DNA of 64,000 nucleotides from Yanshouia hominis (GTDB taxonomy: Bacteria > Bacillota > Clostridia > Oscillospirales > Ruminococcaceae), in the NCBI GenBank assembly GCA_014385025.1, contig JACRTB010000002.1, positions 62,001 through 126,000 of the forward strand, given 5' to 3'. Each line of letters starts with the position of its first letter. The stretch's first letter is position 1. Below the pieces are notes generated by a model. The model was not told the DNA's origin. It did not search any database and saw only the letters and a list, made by a program, of their open reading frames with translations. Shown piece after piece: positions 25,012 through 34,343 of this stretch. A program made the position numbers and the translations under genes.

Positions 25012-25599
25012 ATGCTTTTCTTTATGGTAACCGGAGAAGCCCCACCCCCCGCGCTTCCAGCGCCGGTGCCGGTCGATGAAAGTCTGATTGCACGCATTGG
25101 GCAGAACGACATGGAAGCTTTCGAACAACTCTACCGGCTGACCGAACGCCCGGTCCATGCCCTTGTGCTTTCCATTCTGCGCGATCCGAATGACGCCTGC
25201 GACGTTGTGCAGGAAACTTATCTCAAGGTGCGGGCGGCGGCCCACCTCTACCGGCCTCAAGGCAAGCCTCTCGCCTGGATTTTTACCATTGCAAAAAATC
25301 TGGCGCACAGCCACCTGCGCCGGCAGAGCCGCACCGATATTTCAGACGTTCCCGCATTGGAGGATGATCTGCGCTTTTCCTATGTTTCAGACCCCACCGA
25401 CCGGATGGTATTGACCTCCGCCCTGAAAATTCTCGGGGAAGAGGAGCGTGAAATTCTGCTGCTTCATGCCGTTTCCGGTTTTCTGCACCGGGAAATCGCC
25501 TCGGCGCTCGGTCTTCCGCTCTCGACCGTTCTTTCCCGCTATCACCGCGCGCTGAAAAAGCTGAAAACGTTCTTAACCGGATCGGAGGTGTCCTTATGA
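25012..25599 (+). CDS. ECF-type RNA polymerase sigma factor
   Basis: 195 aa. Sigma region 2 is clear at about residues 24-95, with QNDMEAFEQLYRLTERPVHA, DPNDACDVVQETYLKV and AWIFTIAKNLAHSHLRR. Region 4 lies at about 135-190 with EEREILLLHAVSGFLHREIA and LPLSTVLSRYHRALKKL. ATG 25012 follows GAAAGGA; Met5 is an alternative. Its stop overlaps the next gene's ATG (ATGA), the usual layout for a sigma/anti-sigma pair. Confidence 0.93.
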   Translation: MLFFMVTGEAPPPALPAPVPVDESLIARIGQNDMEAFEQLYRLTERPVHALVLSILRDPNDACDVVQETYLKVRAAAHLYRPQGKPLAWIFTIAKNLAHSHLRRQSRTDISDVPALEDDLRFSYVSDPTDRMVLTSALKILGEEEREILLLHAVSGFLHREIASALGLPLSTVLSRYHRALKKLKTFLTGSEVSL

Positions 25600-26750
25600 G
25601 AGAACCGTTGGAGGAATCCCTGAATCGTGCAATTGACCAGCTTCCCCGCCCCTCCCTTCAGGAACTCTCGCGGATACCAGTCCCGCGGATGGATGCGCAC
25701 GATGAGATGACCCGCCAGCATCCGCCCCGCCGTCCGGCGGCGCTGCGTCTGGCCTCCTGCGCCGCGGCGCTTCTGCTTCTCTTCGGCAGCGGCGGGTGGT
25801 ATCTCCAGACACGCGCGGTCGCCAGCGTTATCGATCTGGATGTTAATCCCGGCTTTGAAATTACCGCCAACCGCCGCAGCAGGGTGCTTGAAATCACCCC
25901 CGTCGGCGCGGAGGACTGGAAAAACCTCCCCGATATCGACTTCCGCAATATGCCGCTCGAGGACGCGGTTGCCTCCCTTGTGGACGGGCTCTGCAGGGCG
26001 GGTTATCTGCGGGAGCCGGAAAGTGTCCTTCTTCTCTCGGTCGGCGGCAGCAACGCCGCGCAGATCGAGCAGTCCCTGACCGAACGGATTGGCTCGGTTC
26101 TTGAAACGCAGCAGAGCGGAGCCTCGGTGGTGCGGCAAAGTCTTCCGGAAAGCAGCCAGCTCCGCAGCCAGGCGCGGGGCTATCAGGTATCGGAGGGCAG
26201 ACTGCATTTGGTCAACCAGATTCTTTCGCAGGAGCCTGCCTTCTCCCAGGAAAAGCTGTTGGAAATGAGCGTAAGCGAGCTGGTGTCTCTCGCCGGGCGG
26301 TACGGTTTTGCGCTGGATGGGATGCCCGAGTCCAAAACAGAGGAATACAGTCCCATGCTCCCCGATCAAAGCAGCGCGGGCAAGGACATGGGCGACGATT
26401 CAGATGATGATTCAGACGACGATGACCCGGACGACGAGCACGACAGTGATTCGGATGACGATGACCCGGACGGCGAGCACGACGGCGATTCGGATGACGA
26501 TGACTCGGACAACGAGCACGACGGCGATTCGGATGATGATGACTCGGACGACGATGACTCGGACGACGATGACTCGGACGACGATGACTCGGACGACGAT
26601 GACTCGGACGACGAGCACGACGGCGATTCAGATGACGATGACCCGGACAACGAGCACGACGGCGATTCAGATGACGATGACCCGGACAACGAGCACGACG
26701 ATGATTCGGACAGCGATTCTGACGATGACTCCGAAGATGGGGATGATTGA
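25596..26750 (+). CDS. RsgI-like anti-sigma candidate with an Asp/Ser-Asp repeat tail
   Basis: 384 aa, coupled to the sigma gene. About 48 cytoplasmic residues with several helices (likely the sigma-binding part) precede a membrane helix at about 49-67. Then comes the RsgI-type middle domain (VIDLDVNPGFEITANRRSRV, LEDAVASLVDGL). The last 120 residues are almost only Asp and Ser with Glu-His-Asp breaks, repeats such as SDDDDSDDDD and DEHDGD. The tail is extracellular and should be extremely acidic, as in staphylococcal Sdr proteins, but with no wall-sorting signal. Expected role: hold the sigma factor at the membrane until an outside signal releases it. Confidence 0.87.
   Translation: MREPLEESLNRAIDQLPRPSLQELSRIPVPRMDAHDEMTRQHPPRRPAALRLASCAAALLLLFGSGGWYLQTRAVASVIDLDVNPGFEITANRRSRVLEITPVGAEDWKNLPDIDFRNMPLEDAVASLVDGLCRAGYLREPESVLLLSVGGSNAAQIEQSLTERIGSVLETQQSGASVVRQSLPESSQLRSQARGYQVSEGRLHLVNQILSQEPAFSQEKLLEMSVSELVSLAGRYGFALDGMPESKTEEYSPMLPDQSSAGKDMGDDSDDDSDDDDPDDEHDSDSDDDDPDGEHDGDSDDDDSDNEHDGDSDDDDSDDDDSDDDDSDDDDSDDDDSDDEHDGDSDDDDPDNEHDGDSDDDDPDNEHDDDSDSDSDDDSEDGDD
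26393..26748 (+). repeat. Tandem repeats encoding the Ser-Asp tail
   Basis: About 350 bp built from 15-bp (GACTCGGACGACGAT) and longer about 48-51-bp units that include the GACGAGCACGAC segment. Several units are near-identical, so expansion is recent. Confidence 0.9.
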
Positions 26751-26762
26751 TTCCTGCAACAC

Positions 26763-26790
26763 AAAAGGGCTGCACATGCAGCCCTTTTTC
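26763..26790 (+). terminator. Terminator of the sigma/anti-sigma operon
   Basis: An 11-bp stem (AAAAGGGCTGC / GCAGCCCTTTT) with a 4-nt ACAT loop and a trailing T-run, 12 nt after the stop. Confidence 0.92.
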
Positions 26791-26874
26791 CATTCTGCTT
26801 CCGCGGTTTTTTCACAGATCTGCTCTGCCATGCGGTTTTGTACCAAACAACGTCCGGTTTGGCTTTATCCTTTT

Positions 26875-27213
26875 TCACAGAGTTGCGCCGCTGTCCGCCG
26901 CCCCTCCTCTGGGCTGTCCGCCGTTCTTTTCACCGCAAGCAAGGCACAGCAGCAGATGTTCCCGCGCGGCTTTCGCGGTCGGCTGGGGAGCCTCCTCCGA
27001 AAGATAGCGCAACGCAGCGTTCCACTCGGAAAGCGGCGCCGCTTCATAAGGTATTTTCTCCACCCGGCGCGCCAGCTGCGCACGTTCCCAACCCTGCAGA
27101 TACCTCAGATCAGACAGATATCCGCAATGTGCTATAACCGACAGCATTTCCAGCAGAGAAAATTCAAAATTTTCCTCCAGTTTCAAAAAACCACCACACG
27201 TTTCGCATTCCAA
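26875..27213 (-). CDS. Hypothetical 112-aa protein divergent from an XRE regulator
   Basis: The frame starts MECETCGGFLKLEEN and contains CLACGEKNGG near the end, so two CxxC pairs could bind zinc. The middle is helical (LLEMLSVIAHCGYLSDLRYL, ARRVEKIPYEAAP). It diverges from the XRE gene at 27328 with 114 bp between. No family was recognised and the ribosome site is weak, so this is a plausible rather than certain gene. Confidence 0.5.
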   Translation of the reverse strand: MECETCGGFLKLEENFEFSLLEMLSVIAHCGYLSDLRYLQGWERAQLARRVEKIPYEAAPLSEWNAALRYLSEEAPQPTAKAAREHLLLCLACGEKNGGQPRGGAADSGATL

Positions 27214-27300
27214 CGCTTATTTCAAGTCAATCATAGCACAGTATATTTACGAATGTCAATTAAAAACATCCAAATGATAATGTGATATCAATCAGATTAT

Positions 27301-27329
27301 TTTACCATACTAATGAGGGGTGGTAAAAT
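27301..27329 (+). promoter_or_regulatory. Inverted repeat over the XRE ribosome site
   Basis: TTTTACCA (27301-27308) and TGGTAAAA (27322-27329) form a perfect 8-bp inverted repeat around the ribosome-binding region and touching the start codon of the XRE gene. This is a likely operator for its own product or an mRNA hairpin that limits translation. Confidence 0.55.
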
Positions 27330-27621
27330 GATCGCTGAAAAAATTAAGCGTCTGCGGGAACAGGATTCTCTGACACAGGCCGAGCTTGCAAAACGTCTGG
27401 GGATCACGCGTTCCAGCGTCAACGCATGGGAGATGGGGATTTCCGCCCCCTCCACTCAATACCTCGTTGAATTGGCGAACATTTTTAAGGTGTCTACCGA
27501 CTATCTTCTGGGAATCGACACCTCATGTTCTGTGAATGTGGCGGGACTTACCGAAGGGGATATCCATCTCGTTCATATTCTGATTTCACATTTGAAAAGT
27601 AAAAATACTCATTCCGATTAA
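27328..27621 (+). CDS. XRE-family transcriptional regulator
   Basis: 97 aa. Helix-turn-helix of the Cro/CI type in the first 60 residues: IKRLREQDSLTQAELAKRLG, ITRSSVNAWEMGISAPSTQY and VSTDYLLGID. The C-terminal 35 residues are short and could dimerise. Start ATG 27328 follows GAGGGGTGG; the open frame extends 15 nt further but that start has no site. Targets are unknown. Confidence 0.85.
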   Translation: MIAEKIKRLREQDSLTQAELAKRLGITRSSVNAWEMGISAPSTQYLVELANIFKVSTDYLLGIDTSCSVNVAGLTEGDIHLVHILISHLKSKNTHSD

Positions 27622-27688
27622 GAGCGTACGGCGAGCCCGATCTTCAGCTTTTATAAAAACCGAAGGCGGGTTCTCCGCCGGGGTCGCG

Positions 27689-27748
27689 AGGTTTACGGGC
27701 TTCTTCACTGTGGCAAAGAGATTTGCGGGCTTTGCGCTGTTTTGTTTC
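27689..27748. repeat. Degenerate 30-bp tandem pair in a gene-free gap
   Basis: Two adjacent segments share GAG-TTT-CGGGCTT and CTGT with many changes. The gap 27622-27793 between convergent genes holds nothing else but this and the groEL terminator. Confidence 0.45.
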
Positions 27749-27793
27749 AAACAAGGACAGTTTTCTCCCGCACAAAAGGCATCTGCAAGCATA

Positions 27794-27833
27794 AAAAATC
27801 CGGCGCCCACCGCTTGGTGGACGCCGGATTTTT
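27794..27833 (-). terminator. Terminator of groESL (bidirectional)
   Basis: A long stem (AAAAATCCGGCG-CCACC / GGTGG-CGCCGGATTTTT) with T-runs on both strands lies 29 nt after groEL. Confidence 0.93.
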
Positions 27834-27861
27834 CAGGAACGGCTGACCGTTCGAACTTTTC

Positions 27862-29871
<2,010 letters not shown>

Positions 29872-29898
29872 TTAGCACTCTCATTTCTTGAGTGCTAA
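29872..29898. promoter_or_regulatory. CIRCE operator of groESL (HrcA site)
   Basis: Perfect TTAGCACTC-N9-GAGTGCTAA, 40 nt upstream of groES. Heat-shock control by the HrcA repressor is expected; hrcA itself is not in the window. Confidence 0.98.
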
Positions 29899-29902
29899 CT
29901 AT

Positions 29903-29930
29903 ATTCTATCCTAATTTTTCAAAAAATCAA
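29903..29930 (-). promoter_or_regulatory. Promoter of groESL
   Basis: On the minus strand TTGATT (29925-29930), a 16-bp spacer and TAGAAT (29903-29908), with CIRCE just downstream of the -10 as usual. Confidence 0.75.
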
Positions 29931-29995
29931 GGGGTTTTCTGCTTTTTTTGCAAAATTCATAATTTTTTAAAAAGTGCCGCTACCGCTCCGCAATT

Positions 29996-30225
29996 TTCCC
30001 TTCGCAGTCACGATCCGATTTGCCCAGACCGCCGCCAGCAAACCGCGGCTTCACTTTTTCCTTCGCGATCACAATTCAATTTGCCCAGGCCGCCGCCAGC
30101 AAACTGCGGCTTCGCTTTTTCCTTCGCGATCACAATTCGATCTGCCCAGACCGCCGCCAACAAACTGCGGCTTCACTTTTTCCTTCGCGATCATAATTCG
30201 ATCTGCCCGGCCAGAATCATGACGG
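29996..30225 (-). repeat. 61-bp tandem array grown from the 3' end of the ZIP gene
   Basis: Four copies start near 30000, 30061, 30122 and 30183 with a constant 61-bp period. Shared core: TTCGCGATCA, ATTCGAT(C/T)TGCCC and CCGCCGCCA-CAAACTGCGG. The copy at 30183-30212 covers the last codons and stop of the minus-strand ZIP gene, so the array is a tandem duplication of that gene's end plus about 30 bp beyond. Divergence increases away from the gene. Confidence 0.9.
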
Positions 30226-30946
30226 CCGCCCCCAGCAGCACACCGCAGAAGGCCGGGCCGCGCCGCCCTGTGCGCCAGGCGGCGGGAAGCAGCTCTCCGA
30301 AGGAAAGAGCCGTCATCAGCCCCCCCACGCCGCAGTAGATCAGCGCGAGGCCCGACTCCCCGAGCCGCCCCGCAAGAAAGCGCCAGGCCAGAAGCGCCCC
30401 CGCCGGTTCGGCAAACCCCGATACCGCCGCCATCAGTAGTGCCCTTCCCCGTCCTTCGCCCGCGGCGGTCAGCGGCATCGCCACCGAAATTCCCTCCGGG
30501 ATATTGTGCAGGGCGATGGCGGCGCAAAGCACCAGCCCCGCGTGCAGGTCGCTGTTGCCGCTGAGAAAAACGGCCACCCCTTCCGGCAGGTTGTGCACCA
30601 GCAAAACGATCATCGACAAAAGCCCCAGGCGCCGGTATCCGGACCGCCCCTGTTCCCGAGGCACCATCAGCTCAAGGAATGCCGCAAACAGCGCCCCGGC
30701 CGCGGCCGCGGCGCCCGCCGCAAAGATTCCCGCCGCGCCCGGCATCGCAATCAGCAGCACAGAAATCCCCTCTGGCAGCAGCTCCGACAGCGAGACGCCC
30801 GTCATCACCCCCGCGGCCAGCCCCAGAGAAAACGCCATCATCCACGCGGGCGGCCTTCTGAAAAGAACCGCCGCTCCCGCGCCGACCATCGTCGCCATGC
30901 CCGCCGCCGTGCTCAGAAGCAGCGCGATCATTGTCCGGTCATCCAT
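30191..30946 (-). CDS. ZIP-family metal transporter
   Basis: 251 aa with about eight membrane helices. The two ZIP signature helices are clear: LLVHNLPEGVAVFLSG and AIALHNIPEGISVAMPL, whose His and Glu residues bind the transported metal. The group resembles ZupT, which takes up zinc and other divalent metals. ATG 30946 lies 7 nt after GAGGAGG; two earlier in-frame ATGs overlap or precede that site. Its last bases seed the 61-bp tandem array. Confidence 0.9.
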   Translation of the reverse strand: MDDRTMIALLLSTAAGMATMVGAGAAVLFRRPPAWMMAFSLGLAAGVMTGVSLSELLPEGISVLLIAMPGAAGIFAAGAAAAAGALFAAFLELMVPREQGRSGYRRLGLLSMIVLLVHNLPEGVAVFLSGNSDLHAGLVLCAAIALHNIPEGISVAMPLTAAGEGRGRALLMAAVSGFAEPAGALLAWRFLAGRLGESGLALIYCGVGGLMTALSFGELLPAAWRTGRRGPAFCGVLLGAAVMILAGQIEL

Positions 30947-31211
30947 CGCCATTCCTCCTCTTAGCATCATCATTTCTGTTTATAGCTATTCAGCCGGGCG
31001 AAAAAATAGCTTTCGGGAGAGCGATTCCTTTCGGGTTAGGAGCGTCTCATCTGTTTTTTCAGCAGGTTGTCGCAAAAAATATCCGACGAAAAACCTTCCT
31101 CCTTGCCCGCGGTGCCGCAAAAAAGATTGGTATAAATCCTCAACGCTAACAGATACTATCATCACAACCAATGCCATCACAGCGATGATAGAAAACAAAG
31201 GAGCGTTTCTG

Positions 31212-31754
31212 ATGAAAGCAACTGGAATTGTCAGGAGGATTGACGATCTCGGGCGCGTCGTCATCCCTAAGGAGATCAGGAGAACGATGCGGATCCGCGA
31301 GGGGGACCCTCTCGAAATTTATACAGACAACGACGGTGAAGTCATCTTCAAGAAGTATTCCCCCATCGGCGAGCTCGGCTCTTTCGCGGCCCAGTACGCC
31401 GAAGTGCTGCAGCGCGCCAGCGGGCACGCCGTCGTGGTCTGCGACCGGGACCATGTGATTGCCGTCGCGGGCCTGCCCAAAAAAGAGCTGCTCGAGCGCC
31501 GGGTTTCCCCCTCGCTGGAGGAGCTGATGGAAACCCGCCACCCCTACGCGCTGACCGACGGGGAAAACTCCCGTCTTCAGCCGGTCGAGGGGGTGGACCG
31601 CTATGCATCCGTTGCAGCCCCCATCGTGGCCGCGGGGGATGTCTGCGGTTCCATCATGTTCCTTTCGGGGGAGAACGACGGCGCCGTGGGGGAAGCGGAG
31701 GTCAAGCTGATCGCAGTCGCCGCCGGATTCCTTGGGAAACAGATGGAAGAGTAG
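31212..31754 (+). CDS. spoVT: Stage V sporulation regulator SpoVT
   Basis: 180 aa, usual length. N-terminal AbrB/SpoVT swapped-hairpin DNA-binding domain (MKATGIVRRIDDLGRVVIPK, then MRIREGDPLEIYTD). A C-terminal GAF-like domain (about 55-180) follows. SpoVT acts in the forespore under sigma-G in Bacillus. Its presence indicates a spore former. ATG 31212 has AAAGGAG upstream. The gap 30947-31211 holds no other gene. Confidence 0.95.
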   Translation: MKATGIVRRIDDLGRVVIPKEIRRTMRIREGDPLEIYTDNDGEVIFKKYSPIGELGSFAAQYAEVLQRASGHAVVVCDRDHVIAVAGLPKKELLERRVSPSLEELMETRHPYALTDGENSRLQPVEGVDRYASVAAPIVAAGDVCGSIMFLSGENDGAVGEAEVKLIAVAAGFLGKQMEE

Positions 31755-31766
31755 TCTGCCGGAAGG

Positions 31767-31803
31767 GCCGGGGCTGTTTTAACAGCCCCGGTCCTCCTTT
31801 TTG
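31767..31803 (+). terminator. Terminator of spoVT
   Basis: An 11-12-bp stem (GCCGGGGCTGTT / AACAGCCCCGG) is followed by TCCTCCTTTTT, 13 nt after the stop. Confidence 0.88.
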
Positions 31804-31976
31804 CAAGCGGCGGGATCTCCTCCCGTTTCCCGGTGTGCCGGCAGGTTCCGGCACTGAAAAACAGCTTGGGAATCGTTCTTGCGGGAGAATTCCTGATTCT
31901 TCCCGAACGGGAGGAAAATTTGTCCATAAATGCCGTTTTTCACAAGAGAAAAAACTATTTTCCTCATTTCAGAGTA

Positions 31977-32005
31977 TTGCTTTTTCAACTGACAGCGGAT
32001 ATAAT
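31977..32005 (+). promoter_or_regulatory. Promoter of the division and cell-wall cluster
   Basis: TTGCTT (31977-31982), 17-bp spacer and perfect TATAAT (32000-32005), followed directly by the MraZ-like repeats and mraZ. Confidence 0.82.
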
Positions 32006-32015
32006 GGAAGAACAA

Positions 32016-32064
32016 GTGGTGAAGTATGGGGAAAATAGGTGAAGAATCCCTATCAAGTGGAGAA
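32016..32064 (+). promoter_or_regulatory. MraZ-box-like repeats upstream of mraZ
   Basis: GTGGTGAAGT, ATGGGGAAAA and TAGGTGAAGA are spaced exactly 10 bp apart, with AGTGGAGAAA about two turns later. MraZ is known to bind short G-rich repeats with this helical spacing in front of its own gene, so autoregulation is likely. Confidence 0.65.
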
Positions 32065-32078
32065 AGGAGGGGCACCCG

Positions 32079-32498
32079 ATGCTGATTGGCGAATACCGGC
32101 ACAGCCTTGATCCCAAGGGCAGGGTGAACTTTCCCGCCAAACTCCGCGAGGACTTGGGCGACTCCTTCATCATTTGCAGGGGGCTGGACAACTGCCTCTA
32201 CGTCTACCGCATGAGCGAGTGGGACAAGCTGGTTGAAAAAACCTCCGCCCTCCCCTCCAGCAAGGCGCGCACCATCCAGCGTTTTTTCTTCGCCAGCGCC
32301 GTCTGCTGCGAGCCGGACAAGCAGGGCCGGGTGCTCATTCCGCAGACGCTGCGGGATTATGCCGGTCTGACCGGAGAGATCGCCGTCATCGGCGTCTCGA
32401 CCCGCGCCGAAATCTGGGACAGCGCCCGCTGGGACGAGGCAAACGCCGCCCTTACCAGCGAATCGGTTGCCGAAACGATGGAGGAGCTCGGCTTCTAA
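32079..32498 (+). CDS. mraZ: Transcriptional regulator MraZ
   Basis: 139 aa. Two tandem AbrB-like domains, each with the DPKGRVNFPAKLR or DKQGRVLIPQTLR motif (about residues 11-23 and 85-97). It represses its own division operon by binding the repeats above. First gene of the cluster. Confidence 0.96.
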   Translation: MLIGEYRHSLDPKGRVNFPAKLREDLGDSFIICRGLDNCLYVYRMSEWDKLVEKTSALPSSKARTIQRFFFASAVCCEPDKQGRVLIPQTLRDYAGLTGEIAVIGVSTRAEIWDSARWDEANAALTSESVAETMEELGF

Positions 32499-32510
32499 GG
32501 GAGAGAACCC

Positions 32511-33443
32511 ATGGAATTTTCACATGTTTCCGTCCTGCTGCATGAAACCATCGAAAGTCTCAGCATCCGGCCGGACGGCGTCTATATCGACGGCACCGCC
32601 GGGGGCGCGGGACACTCCTGCGAAATCGCTTCCCGCCTCACCACCGGACGGCTCATCGCCATCGACAAGGATCCCGACGCGGTCCGTGCCGCGTCCGAAC
32701 GCCTCGCCCCCTTTCCGCAGGCCCGCGTGGTCCGGGAGGACTTCCGCAATCTCCGCGCCGTGGCCGAAGCGCAGGGCATCCTCCGCGCCGACGGAATCCT
32801 GCTCGATCTGGGGGTGTCCTCCCAGCAGCTCGACGACGCCGCCCGCGGCTTTTCCTACCACAGCGACGCGCCGCTCGATATGCGGATGTCCCAGTCCGGC
32901 ATGAGCGCCTACGATTTGGTCAACGGATACGACGAGCGGTCGATCACCAGAATTCTGCGCGACTACGGCGAAGAACGCTTTGCCGCAAGGATCGCAAGGG
33001 CGATCGTACAGGCGCGCAGCTCCCACCCCATCGAAACCACCCTTCAGCTCGCGGAGCTGATCAAAGAAGCTATTCCCGCGGCGACCCGGCGCGAAGGCGG
33101 CCATCCCGCCAAGCGCAGCTTTCAGGCCATCCGCATCGAGGTCAATGGAGAGTTGACGGCGCTCGAAGGCGCACTCGATCAAGCGTTTGACCTGCTATCG
33201 GTCGGTGGAAGACTCTCAATCATTACCTTCCACTCGCTCGAGGACCGCATGGTGAAGCGCCGGTTTGCCGTTTATACCGAGGGCTGTACCTGCCCCGCCG
33301 AATTTCCCGTTTGCGTTTGCGGGAAGACGCCGCGGGGCAGGCTCCTCGCCAAAAAGCCGGTCACGGCTTCGGAGGAGGAACTCGCCCGCAATCACCGCAG
33401 CCGCAGCGCAAAGCTGCGCTGCATCGAAAAGATTAAGGATTGA
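32511..33443 (+). CDS. rsmH: 16S rRNA (cytosine-1402-N4)-methyltransferase RsmH
   Basis: 310 aa. It methylates C1402 in the ribosomal P site using S-adenosylmethionine. Motifs: HVSVLLHETIESL at the N-terminus, YIDGTAGGAGHS (SAM loop, about 24-35), LLDLGVSSQQLDDAARGFSY, and SFHSLEDRMVKRRF. Conserved position behind mraZ. Confidence 0.97.
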   Translation: MEFSHVSVLLHETIESLSIRPDGVYIDGTAGGAGHSCEIASRLTTGRLIAIDKDPDAVRAASERLAPFPQARVVREDFRNLRAVAEAQGILRADGILLDLGVSSQQLDDAARGFSYHSDAPLDMRMSQSGMSAYDLVNGYDERSITRILRDYGEERFAARIARAIVQARSSHPIETTLQLAELIKEAIPAATRREGGHPAKRSFQAIRIEVNGELTALEGALDQAFDLLSVGGRLSIITFHSLEDRMVKRRFAVYTEGCTCPAEFPVCVCGKTPRGRLLAKKPVTASEEELARNHRSRSAKLRCIEKIKD

Positions 33444-33479
33444 CGATACAACACACGACCTTGAAAGGAGGGCCGACCG

Positions 33480-33968
33480 ATGGCACAAGGCAGCGCCGCC
33501 TATGATTTTGACCGGCTTGAACAGCATTATGCCACCGCGGGCGCGCCCCGGGTCAAGCAGCCGCCCGAACTGCGGGTGGTGGAAAACCGCGGCCGCCGCG
33601 AACGCGCCGCTTTCTGGAAAGGCGCGGCAACCTTTGTTCTGATTCTCGGGGTGGTCTGCGCCATTCTCTACAACAACGTCCAGCTCACCGAGCTGACCAG
33701 CCAGATTGAAAAGACCCAGTCGCAGCTTGAGGCTCTCGAAAATGACTACCGGCTGATGCAGGTCGAAATCGAAAGCAGCACCTCGCTGCGCACCGTGCAG
33801 GAAATTGCCGAAACCGAACTCGGAATGGCCAAGGCCGAAAGCTATCAGGTGGAGTATATCAACCTCGGCGAAGGGGACCGCGTGGTGCTTGCCCGCGCCC
33901 ACGAGCCGCGGCTCAACGACCGGATTCGCCATGCCTGGCGCAGTCTTTTGGAATACCTCGGCGCCTGA
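33480..33968 (+). CDS. ftsL: Cell division protein FtsL-like
   Basis: 162 aa. About 47 cytoplasmic residues, one membrane helix (about 48-66, ATFVLILGVVCAILY), then a coiled coil with SQIEKTQSQLEALENDYRLM. This is the bitopic layout of FtsL, which joins DivIB and DivIC at the septum. Sequence is poorly conserved in this family; the location between rsmH and spoVD is the main support. Confidence 0.85.
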   Translation: MAQGSAAYDFDRLEQHYATAGAPRVKQPPELRVVENRGRRERAAFWKGAATFVLILGVVCAILYNNVQLTELTSQIEKTQSQLEALENDYRLMQVEIESSTSLRTVQEIAETELGMAKAESYQVEYINLGEGDRVVLARAHEPRLNDRIRHAWRSLLEYLGA

Positions 33969-34343
33969 GACAATAAAATGATTACAACCCCTCCCCTCCC
34001 GGTTAAGGCAGCCGAGGGGCAAACGGGAAGATGGACAAAAAAATGAACGGCACGCAAACAAAGCGACGGAGAGTTAAGTCAACCATGCCTTAACTCTTCC
34101 TTTCTTTTTCCGGGGGATTCGACCGTTCTCGCCATACAATTCCCGCCGGGGCGGGGCGTGCCGCGGGCGCAAAAAGAACTCTTGCAATTCTGCCGGCGGC
34201 GCACAAGCGGCGGGGGAAAAGACACCGCAGGCGCGGGAAGAACCCACGGCCCCGCATGACGCGGAAATTGGAAGCAGGGCGCGCCGCGGGCGCGGGGAGA
34301 GCCGCGTCCGGTTTCCCGAACCATAACAGCATCAGGAGGCAGC
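33969..34343 (+). other. 375-bp gene-free gap before spoVD
   Basis: No convincing reading frame. It contains a hairpin terminator (34070-34112) and GC-rich sequence in which two segments starting CAATTCCCGCCGG (34138) and CAATTCTGCCGG (34186) look like a decayed 47-48-bp tandem pair. A long leader this size inside a division cluster is unusual. Confidence 0.5.
34070..34112 (+). terminator. Terminator-like hairpin between ftsL and spoVD
   Basis: A 9-bp stem (AGAGTTAAG / CTTAACTCT) with a 10-nt loop is followed by TCCTTTCTTTTT. It could give partial termination and lower expression of the genes after ftsL. Confidence 0.65.

Noticed and set aside
24468-25112. Val/Ile-rich 214-aa minus-strand frame that looks like a membrane protein
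   Set aside because: GTC/ATC codons are simply the complement of the Asp-codon run.
26366-26878. Ser-rich 170-aa minus-strand frame
   Set aside because: It is the mirror of the GAY/TCN repeats of the RsgI-like tail; repetitive sequence stays open in several frames.
29996-30225. Possible CRISPR array (61-bp period)
   Set aside because: The whole 61 bp is conserved, so there is no repeat/spacer structure; it is a tandem duplication of a gene end.
34031-34090. Tiny frame starting MDKKMNGTQTKRRR between ftsL and spoVD
   Set aside because: Nineteen codons that run into a terminator hairpin, with only a weak ribosome site.
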